Origin: an uncultured Parasphingopyxis sp.
Lineage (GTDB): Bacteria > Pseudomonadota > Alphaproteobacteria > Sphingomonadales > Sphingomonadaceae
DNA length: 64,000 nucleotides
Direction of reading: 5' to 3'
NCBI GenBank assembly: GCA_947259005.1
Contig: CAMYKP010000012.1
Span: 214,384-278,383, forward strand
This document shows positions 45,866-53,946 of this stretch, piece by piece (the first letter of the stretch is position 1; every line of letters begins with the position of its first letter). The notes beneath the pieces were generated by a model, which searched no databases, was not told the origin of the DNA, and saw only the letters and a program-made list of their open reading frames with translations. The translations under genes and the position numbers were made by a program.

Positions 45866-45927
45866 AGCGGACATAAACAGAAGATGAGCGAATGTCCGCT
45901 TTCCACCCCAATTGTAGACATTCCTGA
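45866..45927. repeat. AGCGGACAT/ATGTCCGCT palindromic repeat
   Basis: AGCGGACAT (45866-45874) faces ATGTCCGCT (45892-45900) with a 17-base loop. A second pairing, GAATGTC with GACATTC to about 45927, overlaps it. Together with AGCGGACGT at 46072 it fills much of the 345-base gap between the TIR gene and the first glycosyltransferase. I see no gene in that gap. Confidence 0.65.
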
Positions 45928-46183
45928 CAGCGAGCTCATTTCTCAAGCCCTGTCATTCGTTTAAAAAGGGTCTAATCGGCAGGAATTGGGCCGTTTACTG
46001 ACCGTCCGGTTTTGGCCAGTTGACCTCGGAAACAGCCACTGGGCGCGATTATGGCAGCTTGCGACCTAAATAGCGGACGTTGGTTCGAGCGGTGCATCGT
46101 GCCACAGAGCATTCGTAATAAGCATCTGTATGTTTTATTGTGTCATGTTCCCCATGCCGATTTTCGTATGTTAAGGGACTGTC

Positions 46184-47056
46184 ATGAAACTGGTAATGAC
46201 GCTTCTTGTTAAAAACGAATGCGATATAATTCGTCAGAATATCGAATTTCATCTGTCCAGTGGCGTCGATTATATTATCGCAATCGACAACGGTTCTCGG
46301 GACGGTACGCGAGATATTCTGGTCGACTATGAACGTCGCGGCATAGCGACCGTGATTGATGAACCGCGGCAAAACTATGCCCAATCCGAATGGGTGACCG
46401 CAGCGGCACTCAGGGCGCGCGACGAGTTCGATGCAGACTGGATATTGAACAACGATGCCGACGAATTTTGGCTGGGTCCCTCGGGCGATCTGAAGCAGGA
46501 TATTCTATCAGCGGCGACGGGGAAGTTGATTTGCGAGCGCCGGAACATGCTTTACGCTTGGGACGATGAAGACAGTGGAAACTGGATAGATAAAGCGAGA
46601 TACAGAGTGGCAGAACCAGTCAGTTTCACAAAGCCTCGCGATATTTTCGAAAACTCGCTGCCAGCTCCCTATCTCTATTTAGGGTTGCCCTCGAAGATGT
46701 TGCTGAGCGCCCAAGGTCTCAAGTCGGTCAGCCAAGGCAATCATGATGGTTCATACGAAACAAGTATGAAGGGTTCGAAATCCTCAATTCGTATTTACCA
46801 CTATCCGCTCCGCTCCAAAACGCAGTTTCGAGAAAAGGTGATGCAAGGGGCAGAAGCCTATGCCCGCAACAAAGAGCTGCCTCCAGGCATGGGATGGCAT
46901 TGGAGACGATGGTATCATCTACTCCAAATCCAAGACTTGGATACCATGCTTTCCGATGTGCTACCCTCATCGGAAAAATTGCGGAGGGATCGGGAATCTG
47001 GAATCATTGTCGAAGACAACACGATGCGTTCTTACCTGATGTCGCTGACAGCGTAG
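46184..47056 (+). CDS. Glycosyltransferase family 2 protein
   Basis: A 290-residue protein starting MKLVMTLLVKNECDIIRQNI and continuing with IIAIDNGSRDGTRDIL, a GT-A fold nucleotide-binding start. WILNNDADEFW holds the DxD-type metal motif. It belongs to the short GT2 group without membrane helices (PF13704-like). It is likely cytoplasmic, adding a sugar to a surface glycan. First gene of a plus-strand run to 51724. The donor and acceptor are unknown. Codon use is less GC-rich than the core chromosome. Confidence 0.85.
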   Translation: MKLVMTLLVKNECDIIRQNIEFHLSSGVDYIIAIDNGSRDGTRDILVDYERRGIATVIDEPRQNYAQSEWVTAAALRARDEFDADWILNNDADEFWLGPSGDLKQDILSAATGKLICERRNMLYAWDDEDSGNWIDKARYRVAEPVSFTKPRDIFENSLPAPYLYLGLPSKMLLSAQGLKSVSQGNHDGSYETSMKGSKSSIRIYHYPLRSKTQFREKVMQGAEAYARNKELPPGMGWHWRRWYHLLQIQDLDTMLSDVLPSSEKLRRDRESGIIVEDNTMRSYLMSLTA

Positions 47057-47121
47057 ATCGCACTGCTGCTGACTGAACGGCTTAGCGCCGGCATTGCCAA
47101 AGCGGGAGAAAGGAGGGTCGA

Positions 47122-47958
47122 GTGTTGTTTTGTATTGTCGGCACTGGGCGCAGCGGGACAACGCTTCTGCAGCGAATGCTGAACTCTCATCCAGACCTGT
47201 TCATATTCCCCGAAACGCACTGGTTGCCGAAAATGTACGAACTTTTTGGCGAGAAGGCCGTGCACCCGGAACGGCTCGCCGACATCGTAAGGCGCACCCA
47301 TCATGTTGACGGTCAACCGACGACCGCATTCGACAAGGCTCGCCTGCTCACCAGTATTGACGGACCTGTGACGGTCCGCGGATTCACAGATGCTTTGGGC
47401 GGTATGCTCGCGGCTGATGCGGGCAAGCGCTGCTGGGCCGACAAGACGCCCGATTATGGTTACTTCATCGGCACACTCCAGAAGCTCTGGGCCAACTGCA
47501 AAATCATCCATCTCGTTCGCGACGGAGTCGCGGTAGCGAGCTCGATGGCGCGACACCCCGGCTATCAAGAGTTAGCGCGATCGGAACAGCTCTTTTGGTG
47601 CCCGATATCACTAGACTTCGAACCCGGTCTGTCGCAGCCTAGGCAAAGCGATCCACATCAATATGTGCATTTGTGGCATAGGCGGCTGCAAAGGACGCGC
47701 GAGGAATATGGCAATCTGTCCGCAGGATCGTTCCGGGAATTTAAATTCGAATCTTTGACAACCGAACCCAACACTGTGCTCCGGGAGATTGCCGCATTCG
47801 TCGGCCTCAATCCCGATGACGAATGGATCAACCATGCCGCCGCAATGATAGATCCACGCAAAGCTTCAAAGCCACGGCCATTGGAATGGCTCGAACATTT
47901 TGACGATGAAGCGACACAAATGCTCTTTGATCTCGGTTATCAAGCCGAGCAGCATTAA
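47122..47958 (+). CDS. PAPS-dependent sulfotransferase family protein
   Basis: A 278-residue protein with the 5'-phosphosulfate-binding loop at the very N-terminus (LFCIVGTGRSGTTLLQRML) and the 3'-phosphate region IIHLVRDGVAVASSMARHP, as in Sulfotransfer_3 proteins. It probably sulfates a glycan or lipid made by the neighbouring enzymes. The start is GTG at 47122 behind a strong AGGAGGG site. It ends 4 bases before the next glycosyltransferase gene. Confidence 0.88.
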   Translation: MLFCIVGTGRSGTTLLQRMLNSHPDLFIFPETHWLPKMYELFGEKAVHPERLADIVRRTHHVDGQPTTAFDKARLLTSIDGPVTVRGFTDALGGMLAADAGKRCWADKTPDYGYFIGTLQKLWANCKIIHLVRDGVAVASSMARHPGYQELARSEQLFWCPISLDFEPGLSQPRQSDPHQYVHLWHRRLQRTREEYGNLSAGSFREFKFESLTTEPNTVLREIAAFVGLNPDDEWINHAAAMIDPRKASKPRPLEWLEHFDDEATQMLFDLGYQAEQH

Positions 47959-47962
47959 GGAT

Positions 47963-48910
47963 ATGAGTTTAGCGATGGGAGGAACACGACTGCTCTCCGG
48001 TGAAGTGCCGCGCCTGGCGGCCAATATAGTCTTGTTGGTCGCGTGCGTTCGCGATGAGGCGCTGCGGCTTCCCTGGTTCCTCGAATACCATAAATCACTG
48101 GGCGTTGGACATTTCCTGATCATTGACAATGGCTCGACGGACGGGACACGACCGCTGCTTGAATCCCGCAAGGATATCTCGCTCTTTTCTGCCGAGGGGA
48201 ACTATGCGGATAGCCGGTGCGGCGTGGACTGGCTGAACGAGATTCTGGATGCCTATGCGCGCGATCATTGGACGCTTGTCCTCGATGCTGACGAACTGTT
48301 CGTCTACCCCCGCTGCGAGAGTATCAAACTCGGCCAACTCATCAGCCATCTCGAAAATGAAGGGGCAGATGCGATGTTGGCCCCAATGATCGATATGTAT
48401 GCCAACAAACCCATCGCTGATACGGATTACCAACGAGGCCAACCGTTCCTCGCAAGCTGCCCTTATTTTGACGGCGAAGGCTATGAATTCGCCCAGCTCG
48501 ACAACGGCGTGTCGTCGATTGTACGAGGCGGGGCAAGACACCGTTTGTTTTGGGAAGGCCGAGATCTCGACTATCCCTCTCCTTTTCTCAAAAAGATCCC
48601 ACTGATTAATTGGCGCAAAGGCTTTCGTCTCGAAGCATCGACACATGTGCTTCGGAATGCACGCCTGGCCAGAACGACTGGCGCGCTGCTCCACTTCAAG
48701 TTCCTGCAGGATTTTGGTGAACGAGCGTCCGAGGAAGCGATGCGGAAGGAACATTTTGCTGATGCGCGACAGTATGTTGCATATGATGACCTGCTTTCAA
48801 GCAACCGGAGCTTGAGCGCCTATTATCCGGGATCTGTGCGTTTTGAGGCCAGCACACAACTGGTAGATCTGGGGCTCATGTATATGGCAGCCGACTATCC
48901 CAAACCTTGA
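47963..48910 (+). CDS. Glycosyltransferase family 2 protein
   Basis: About 315 residues, with a GT-A start VLLVACVRDEALRLPWFLEYHKSLG, FLIIDNGSTDGTRPLL, and the metal motif LVLDADELFVYP. It is a PF13704-like family-2 enzyme related in layout to the one at 46184 but longer. The start at 47963 follows the sulfotransferase stop by 4 bases; the in-frame ATG at 47975 is an alternative. Substrate unknown. Confidence 0.83.
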   Translation: MSLAMGGTRLLSGEVPRLAANIVLLVACVRDEALRLPWFLEYHKSLGVGHFLIIDNGSTDGTRPLLESRKDISLFSAEGNYADSRCGVDWLNEILDAYARDHWTLVLDADELFVYPRCESIKLGQLISHLENEGADAMLAPMIDMYANKPIADTDYQRGQPFLASCPYFDGEGYEFAQLDNGVSSIVRGGARHRLFWEGRDLDYPSPFLKKIPLINWRKGFRLEASTHVLRNARLARTTGALLHFKFLQDFGERASEEAMRKEHFADARQYVAYDDLLSSNRSLSAYYPGSVRFEASTQLVDLGLMYMAADYPKP

Positions 48911-49001
48911 CTCACGCCGCGAGTTTGAGGTGCCGTGCTCGGCTATCGTAGCTATGGTTGAGTTGACCGCCAATCGAGTCGTTCAGCGAGAGGTATTGTG
49001 T

Positions 49002-49592
49002 ATGAAAAAATATTGGCGCTCCATGACGGTTACCGAGGATGACCGCCCGGATCTGGGAGGTAATCTGCGTCACGGCGACACCCGTTCCATCACGCCTGCT
49101 TTCTGCGAATATTTGGTCGACAGGTTTGCGGTGAAGTCGGTGCTAGACGTCGGTGCGGGCGAGGGACATGTCGTCAACCACTTCCATCGCCTGGGCATAT
49201 TCGCCCACGGGATCGACGGGCTCGAAGCCAATGTCCACAATGCCAAGGCACCCGTCGCCATGCATGACCTTACCTGCGGCCCTTATATGTATCCCTGCGA
49301 CCTCGCATATTGCGTCGAAGTCGCAGAGCATATTGAGGAGCGCTATCTGGATAACCTGCTCGCGACGCTGGCCAACGCACCTGTGGTCGTGATGACTCAC
49401 GCTGTTCCTGGCCAGCCCGGCCATCATCATGTCAATACGCAGCCCGAAAGCTATTGGGTCGAGAAGCTCGATGGAATGGGCTACAATTTGTCGATCGACA
49501 ATGACTGGTTCCGCGAACTTGCCCGCAAGGAAAAGAGCGATTGCTATTTTGGCGAGACAGGGCTGGTTTTTCTCAGGATTGCAGGGGTCTAG
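49002..49592 (+). CDS. SAM-dependent methyltransferase
   Basis: A 196-residue class I methyltransferase with VKSVLDVGAGEGHVVNHFHRLG (SAM loop) and CDLAYCVEVAEHIEERYLDNLLATL, typical of small-molecule or sugar methyltransferases. The start at 49002 has GAGAGG 9 bases upstream; in-frame ATGs further up lack support. The acceptor is unknown, presumably a sugar of the same glycan. Confidence 0.82.
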   Translation: MKKYWRSMTVTEDDRPDLGGNLRHGDTRSITPAFCEYLVDRFAVKSVLDVGAGEGHVVNHFHRLGIFAHGIDGLEANVHNAKAPVAMHDLTCGPYMYPCDLAYCVEVAEHIEERYLDNLLATLANAPVVVMTHAVPGQPGHHHVNTQPESYWVEKLDGMGYNLSIDNDWFRELARKEKSDCYFGETGLVFLRIAGV

Positions 49593-49595
49593 CCG

Positions 49596-50225
49596 ATGGC
49601 TCCCACGATGCAGGATCCTGCCGTATCCGATCGTGCCTCGATCTTCAGCCCAGGTCACTTCGACGGAAGGAACATTGCGTTGATCGGCAACAGCGTTCGG
49701 ATTTTCGAGAGGGAGGATGGGAATGAAATCGATGGTCACGAAACTGTCATTCGATTCAATCTTGCCTGGCCTGCCAATGCTGGGAAGCCGCAATGTACGG
49801 GCCGAAAAACCACCCATATGATGGTCGGCGGTCGCGAGTTTCGCGGAGCCGAAGCGGCCGCGAATTTCGCGCGAACGATCGAAGAAAATTCGGAGGTCAC
49901 ATTCTTTTCGGCGAAGGGCGATCCCGCTAAATGGACACTGAATTCTCCGGTGCCGCTCTTGCCCGACAATATCTATCAAGATTGGCGCGAGGCGAATGGT
50001 ACCGAATATGGGCCTACGAGCGGTGCCGCCCTAATATTCTACTTGCTGCGCTACAATCGACCGAAAGCCCTTGCCCTGTTTGGCATGGATGGGCTCAAAA
50101 GCCGCGTATGGTACAAGGAGCAACGTCAGGTTCATGCCGCCAGTCATTCCGCGGTGATTGAAGCCAGGTATCTGAAATCGGTTGTTAACGAAACGCCGTT
50201 CGCGACTATAGTGGAATATGACTGA
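49596..50225 (+). CDS. Sialyltransferase-like (GT29) protein
   Basis: A 209-residue protein with ALIGNSVRIF (28-37) and EIDGHETVIRFN (44-55), which look like the L sialylmotif of GT29 (VVGNS...ID.HD.V.R.N). GPTSGAALIFYLL (139-151) resembles the S motif, and HAASHS (180-185) may be the VS histidine. GT29 enzymes use CMP-sialic-acid-type donors, but bacterial relatives may use others. No sialic acid synthesis gene is in the window. It overlaps the next gene by 8 bases. Confidence 0.72.
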   Translation: MAPTMQDPAVSDRASIFSPGHFDGRNIALIGNSVRIFEREDGNEIDGHETVIRFNLAWPANAGKPQCTGRKTTHMMVGGREFRGAEAAANFARTIEENSEVTFFSAKGDPAKWTLNSPVPLLPDNIYQDWREANGTEYGPTSGAALIFYLLRYNRPKALALFGMDGLKSRVWYKEQRQVHAASHSAVIEARYLKSVVNETPFATIVEYD

Positions 50226-51195
50226 GGCATCGACACCGCGTGAAATTTTCCGGTCGGCAAATGTTCGTGCACTGTATCACGGCACGAACAATAGAGACCG
50301 TTTGCTGGTCTTTTTTCTCGCCTTCGAACCTGGCTCCAACGAAAGTCTAGTTCTTTCCTCGCTCGCCTTTCTAGATAGGCTGGGAGCAGATTTTGTCGTC
50401 GTTATTCCGTCTTCCAATGCATGGTACCAATATCCAGAAATGCCCGAATGCCTCGATGCCATTTTGGGGACAGCCGGAGCATATAGGGAGACGGTTTCCT
50501 ATGGAACCAGCATGGGTGGGTATGAAGCGATCAAGTCCGCCACACACCTGAAGCCTGACCGCGTGTTAGCCGTAACACCGCAATATTCAATCGACAGATC
50601 CAAGGCGGATTTCGAAACCCGATGGGAATCTGAAGCGCGCGCCACAAACTTTATCGACGACGAGATGAACATCAATGCGGGGACTGAATATTGGCTGATC
50701 TATGATCCGTTCGAATTGCAGGACAAGTTGCATGTCCAATTGATTGCCTCGACAGTCAGGAATATGCGTTTGATTCCGATTCCGTTCGCAACGCATTTCT
50801 GCGCACATTTCCTGTCAGAAACGAAGCTCGCGCCATATTGTCTTGATGCTATTCTTTTGGGAGACTTTGATCATCTCGAATTCCGGAAACTGGTGCGCGA
50901 TCGCCGTCAATCGTCAATAACTTACCTTTCTCAAGTCGTGCAACGACTGGATCGCCTCCAAAAGTGCGGGCAATTGCGAAACAGCGGTTTGCAGCGACGA
51001 CTTCTCGAGGAAATTGCTCAAATCCCGGCAATCAATCCCCGCACCTGGTATCAAAAAAGTTTGGGCTTATGGCAACTCGGGCGGTTCACCGAAGCAATCG
51101 AAGCCGCCCGAACGGCCGTCGCTAAAAAAACCGACCACCCAGGGTTTCGCAAGCATTTGGAGAGGCTGCAGGCCAAAGTTAGCGAGAAGGAATGA
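50218..51195 (+). CDS. Alpha/beta hydrolase-fold protein with TPR-like tail
   Basis: A 325-residue protein. A nucleophile elbow GTSMGG sits at 96-101 (Ser98) in an alpha/beta hydrolase-like core, with a possible His in FATHFCAHFL. The C-terminal 50 residues (about 275-322, NPRTWYQKSLGLWQLGRFTEAIEAARTAV) form a TPR-like hairpin. It could be an esterase or acyltransferase acting on the glycan. Similar folds appear in accessory Sec Asp2 proteins. I am not sure of the family. Confidence 0.65.
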   Translation: MTEASTPREIFRSANVRALYHGTNNRDRLLVFFLAFEPGSNESLVLSSLAFLDRLGADFVVVIPSSNAWYQYPEMPECLDAILGTAGAYRETVSYGTSMGGYEAIKSATHLKPDRVLAVTPQYSIDRSKADFETRWESEARATNFIDDEMNINAGTEYWLIYDPFELQDKLHVQLIASTVRNMRLIPIPFATHFCAHFLSETKLAPYCLDAILLGDFDHLEFRKLVRDRRQSSITYLSQVVQRLDRLQKCGQLRNSGLQRRLLEEIAQIPAINPRTWYQKSLGLWQLGRFTEAIEAARTAVAKKTDHPGFRKHLERLQAKVSEKE

Positions 51196-51196
51196 T

Positions 51197-51724
51197 ATGG
51201 GCAGGAGAGAGGACATTGTCAGCCTCGTAAGCAATCACGACGACGCGACGTGCATCGGCGTAGAACTGGGAGTGGCGACAGGCCAGTTCTCGAAAAGAAT
51301 CTTGATGAACAGCCGGATGCACCTGTTCTCGATTGATATGTGGGCTGGCGACCGCGGCCATGATGTGGAGCAATACAAGGAAGCACTTCGTGCGCTGCTG
51401 CCATTCAAGGAAAGAAGCACCGTTCTGCGGATGCGCTTCGATGACGCGCTAGAACTGTTTCGGGATGGCTATTTCGATTTTGTCTATATCGATGGTTATG
51501 CTCATACTGGCGAAGAGGAAGGTCAGACCCTTGCTGACTGGTTCCCCAAACTCAAGGCTGGCGGACTTTTCGCTGGCGACGACTATTCGGATAGATGGCC
51601 GAAAACTGTCAAAGCGGTCGACAAGTTCGTCGAGAAATTCGACCTTGAGCTGAACATTCACGAATATGAGCCGGACAACCCGTGGGATGGCATTCCATCT
51701 TGGTGGGTCCGCAAGGCGGAGTAA
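51197..51724 (+). CDS. SAM-dependent methyltransferase (Methyltransf_24-like)
   Basis: A 175-residue protein with CIGVELGVATGQFSKRIL (SAM loop), LFSIDMWAGD (strand 2 acidic end), FDFVYIDGYAHTGEEEGQTLADWFP (strand 4 with metal-like Asp) and GGLFAGDDYSD. This layout matches O-methyltransferases and macrocin-O-methyltransferase-like enzymes. The start at 51197 follows a GAAGGA site and the upstream stop by one base. Last gene of the glycan cassette. Confidence 0.82.
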   Translation: MGRREDIVSLVSNHDDATCIGVELGVATGQFSKRILMNSRMHLFSIDMWAGDRGHDVEQYKEALRALLPFKERSTVLRMRFDDALELFRDGYFDFVYIDGYAHTGEEEGQTLADWFPKLKAGGLFAGDDYSDRWPKTVKAVDKFVEKFDLELNIHEYEPDNPWDGIPSWWVRKAE

Positions 51725-51858
51725 TTTGCGCTGACCTTTGTGGTAGCAGACCGCACGGCGTATCTGGAAAGTAAGCTTTGGTAGACCGTGATCGGGAAGG
51801 GAACGACGAACTCCGACGAAAGACACCAAAGCAAAGGATCATATTAAGATTTCGAAAT

Positions 51859-52047
51859 GTCCGCTTTCGGCCCTATTGTGTTGAAAAAGTCGGAGCCTCC
51901 AACCCAATCGCGACATTTCGATAACAATGATGCAACAGCGAACTTTTGGGACGACCATTGTTACGTCGGCAAACCCACCGCGATTCGATTGTTTCCCGCG
52001 AATGGTGGCCAGAGAGTTTTTCAACACAATACACCCCAAAAGTGGAC
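51859..52047. mobile_element. MITE-like inverted-repeat element
   Basis: A perfect 15-bp inverted repeat TATTGTGTTGAAAAA (51874-51888) / TTTTTCAACACAATA (52017-52031) encloses 128 bases. Each arm extends outward with similar GTCCGCTTTCGG (left) and GTCCACTTTTGG (right, reversed), giving arms of about 30 bases. No transposase is inside, and I see no target duplication. It fills most of the 356-base gap between the methyltransferase and the recombinase genes. Confidence 0.65.
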
Positions 52048-52080
52048 GCCGACCCTATGAGAGCCAGCGCCCAATAGCGA

Positions 52081-52713
52081 TCAGATCTCGGTCTTCTCAG
52101 CTAAGCTAAGAGCGTCTTCAATGTCGACACCAAGATAGCGAACAGTGTTCTCAATCTTGGAGTGGCCAAGCAGGATTTGAATCGCCCGAATATTGCCGGT
52201 GGCTTTGTAGATGATTGAAGCCTTGGTTCGGCGAAGTGAGTGCGTTCCGTACTCCTCTGGCCGCAAACCGATCGCCTCAACCCACTCATCGACTAACCGG
52301 GCATATTGGCGCGTGCTTAAGTGTCGTGACTGATCAATCCGGCTCGGGAATACGAAATCCTCTACTCCACCAGCTCGGCGTTCAAGCCACGCAAACAGAC
52401 TTGCTCTGGCGTCTGATGCGATCTCAAATTGAACAGGTCGTCCTGTCTTTCGTTGAGTGATCGTTGCCCGTGTCCTAACTTCCGGGCCGCTTACCAAGTC
52501 GCCGATCTTCAACTCGACAAGATCACATCCTCGGAGCTTGCTGTCGATCGCCAGGTCAAACAGCGCGCGGTCTCGAATGCGCTGCTCGCGATCCAGATAG
52601 AACCGGATGGCCCATATCTGTTTCTGTTTGAATGGCCGCTTAGGGCCAATCTTCGCGCCGAAATTCCAAGGCACTCGGTTTTTAGCAGCCGGATCAAAGT
52701 GTGAGTAGGTCAT
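52081..52713 (-). CDS. Tyrosine recombinase/integrase, short form
   Basis: A 210-residue catalytic-type tyrosine recombinase with Arg61 (SKLRGCD), Lys89 (TQRKTGRP), His158-x-x-Arg161 (THSLRR), His184 (LLGHSKIENT) and nucleophile Tyr193 (VRYLGV). It has only about 30 residues before the core and no clear arm-binding domain. It lies 210 bases from the tRNA-Pro attachment site and is the likely integrase of the island. The start at 52713 is chosen for its AGGGAG spacing; 52719 is the alternative. Confidence 0.9.
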   Translation of the reverse strand: MTYSHFDPAAKNRVPWNFGAKIGPKRPFKQKQIWAIRFYLDREQRIRDRALFDLAIDSKLRGCDLVELKIGDLVSGPEVRTRATITQRKTGRPVQFEIASDARASLFAWLERRAGGVEDFVFPSRIDQSRHLSTRQYARLVDEWVEAIGLRPEEYGTHSLRRTKASIIYKATGNIRAIQILLGHSKIENTVRYLGVDIEDALSLAEKTEI

Positions 52714-52847
52714 TGTCATTCTCCCTGGCCGGAATGGCCTTGGAGATTGTCCGCTTTGGGGAGCTAAGAATTTGGGTCGCAACGGCTGAAATTGGGCGCA
52801 AAACGGACATTCCGGTTTGCTAACTCGCATTCCACAGCAACAAATTT

Positions 52848-52880
52848 TGCTACAGCAACTGCTACAGCATTTGCTACATC
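52848..52880. repeat. Three TGCTACA iterons at 12-bp period next to attR
   Basis: TGCTACAGCA (52848-52857), TGCTACAGCA (52860-52869) and TGCTACATC (52872-52880) repeat at exactly 12 bases. They lie between the integrase start and the tRNA, 44 bases from the attachment core, a position used by accessory recombination sites. Confidence 0.6.
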
Positions 52881-52923
52881 GCGACTTCTGAAAGTCGTAG
52901 ATTTCTACGGGTTTGTGGAAAAA

Positions 52924-53000
52924 TGGTCGGGGAGAGAGGATTCGAACCTCCGGCCCCTGCCTCCCGAAGACAGTGCTCTACCTGGCTGAGCTACTCCCCG
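52924..53000 (-). tRNA. tRNA-Pro (anticodon CGG), host of attR
   Basis: The minus strand folds as a full cloverleaf of 77 bases including CCA. The acceptor stem is CGGGGAG/CTCCCCG, the D stem GCTC/GAGC, the anticodon stem CTGTC/GGCAG with loop TTCGGGA (anticodon CGG, reading CCG), and the T arm GGAGG-TTCGAAT-CCTCT. The last 20 bases (52924-52943) are the island's right attachment copy, so integration left this tRNA intact. Confidence 0.95.
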
Positions 53001-53118
53001 ACCGATGTGTCCGGCCTGCGATCGTGCAGACCCACCGGGAGACAGACGCGGCTCTATACGGGCGGGATGCGCGGCTTTCAACTGCTGTTTCGTTGCTGCC
53101 CTGTCAAAAACTGCGCGG

Positions 53119-53910
53119 TCAGGGCTTAGCGCGCTCCGGCCGATCCTCCCGAAAGCGCGCGCTCCATTTCTCGCTGATCGCGTCCCGCAGGATTTCCAGG
53201 TCGACATCCGTGGCGGGAGCTTCCGGTGCGGGCAGATCCAGCAGCCCGCAGACCAACCCGACAAAAGCGGCCGGATCGGCGCAGATATCCTCATAATAGA
53301 CGGTCGGCGCCTCTTTACCGGTCCGCGTCACAAAGTCCGCCAGGTCCCGCTCATTGCGGTCGATACGGTCAAGGTTTCTCGCGATATGATCGCCGTCATA
53401 GTCCGAACGGGAAACCGGGCGGCCATCATTCTGGTTCGAATGGAAGCGACCGCTAAGCTCGGCCCTGGTCAGCGATACGGCCTGCGCCACCCTGTCTCGC
53501 CGCCGCAGCAGGATGAACCGGGTCCGCTCGAGGGTCTGATCCAGAAACCCCAGATGGGCTGCCGCAGCCAGAACGCTGAAGCCCGCCTTGTACGCAAAGG
53601 CCTCGGGTGTGCCGCGATGGCCGATCATCCATTGCGCAGCGCTGTGGCAGTCCGGCAGCGAGCGGCGTTTGGAGATGGCGGCGAGCTGGTCAGGCGCGAA
53701 ATTCTCGCCCACCTGCCTGAAGTACAGCGTGTTCGCGAGCAGCCGCCCGGCATAGCTGCTGCCCGAGCGCGAGGCGAAGAGAATGGCGGCTATCCTGGGG
53801 GGCGCTTCAAAGGGGCGCACCGGAGCATCGTCCAGCGCGGCAGCAGTCGCTGCCATCCGCTCCGGACCGATATAGGTTTCGATCAGCGCCAATAGATCGG
53901 CCCGCGCCAT
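53119..53910 (-). CDS. Stf0-type sulfotransferase
   Basis: About 263 residues. IAAILFASRSGSSYAGRLLANT near the N-terminus is the phosphosulfate-binding loop of the Stf0 family, followed by FNPAQL-like FAPDQL, and RTRFILLRRRDRVAQAVSL as the 3'-phosphate region. YYEDICADPAAFV is shared with its paralogue at 55791. Stf0 founding members sulfate trehalose; the acceptor here is unknown. The ATG at 53910 has a CAGGG site; a GTG at 53934 is the alternative. Confidence 0.85.
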   Translation of the reverse strand: MARADLLALIETYIGPERMAATAAALDDAPVRPFEAPPRIAAILFASRSGSSYAGRLLANTLYFRQVGENFAPDQLAAISKRRSLPDCHSAAQWMIGHRGTPEAFAYKAGFSVLAAAAHLGFLDQTLERTRFILLRRRDRVAQAVSLTRAELSGRFHSNQNDGRPVSRSDYDGDHIARNLDRIDRNERDLADFVTRTGKEAPTVYYEDICADPAAFVGLVCGLLDLPAPEAPATDVDLEILRDAISEKWSARFREDRPERAKP

Positions 53911-53946
53911 GGAGCCCTGCAAGGAATTCGTCACGATGGCAGGCGT

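Noticed and set aside
46049-46384. A 111-codon minus-strand frame spanning the gap before the first island glycosyltransferase.
   Set aside because: It runs antisense into the conserved start of the glycosyltransferase and has no recognisable features.
52848-52880. Short repeats considered as a CRISPR remnant.
   Set aside because: Units are 7-10 bases at a 12-base period with no spacers and no cas genes anywhere in the window.
52792-52989. A 65-codon frame with an [11 protein letters not shown] repeat between integrase and tRNA.
   Set aside because: The repeat is explained by the 12-bp iterons, and the frame runs through the tRNA gene.
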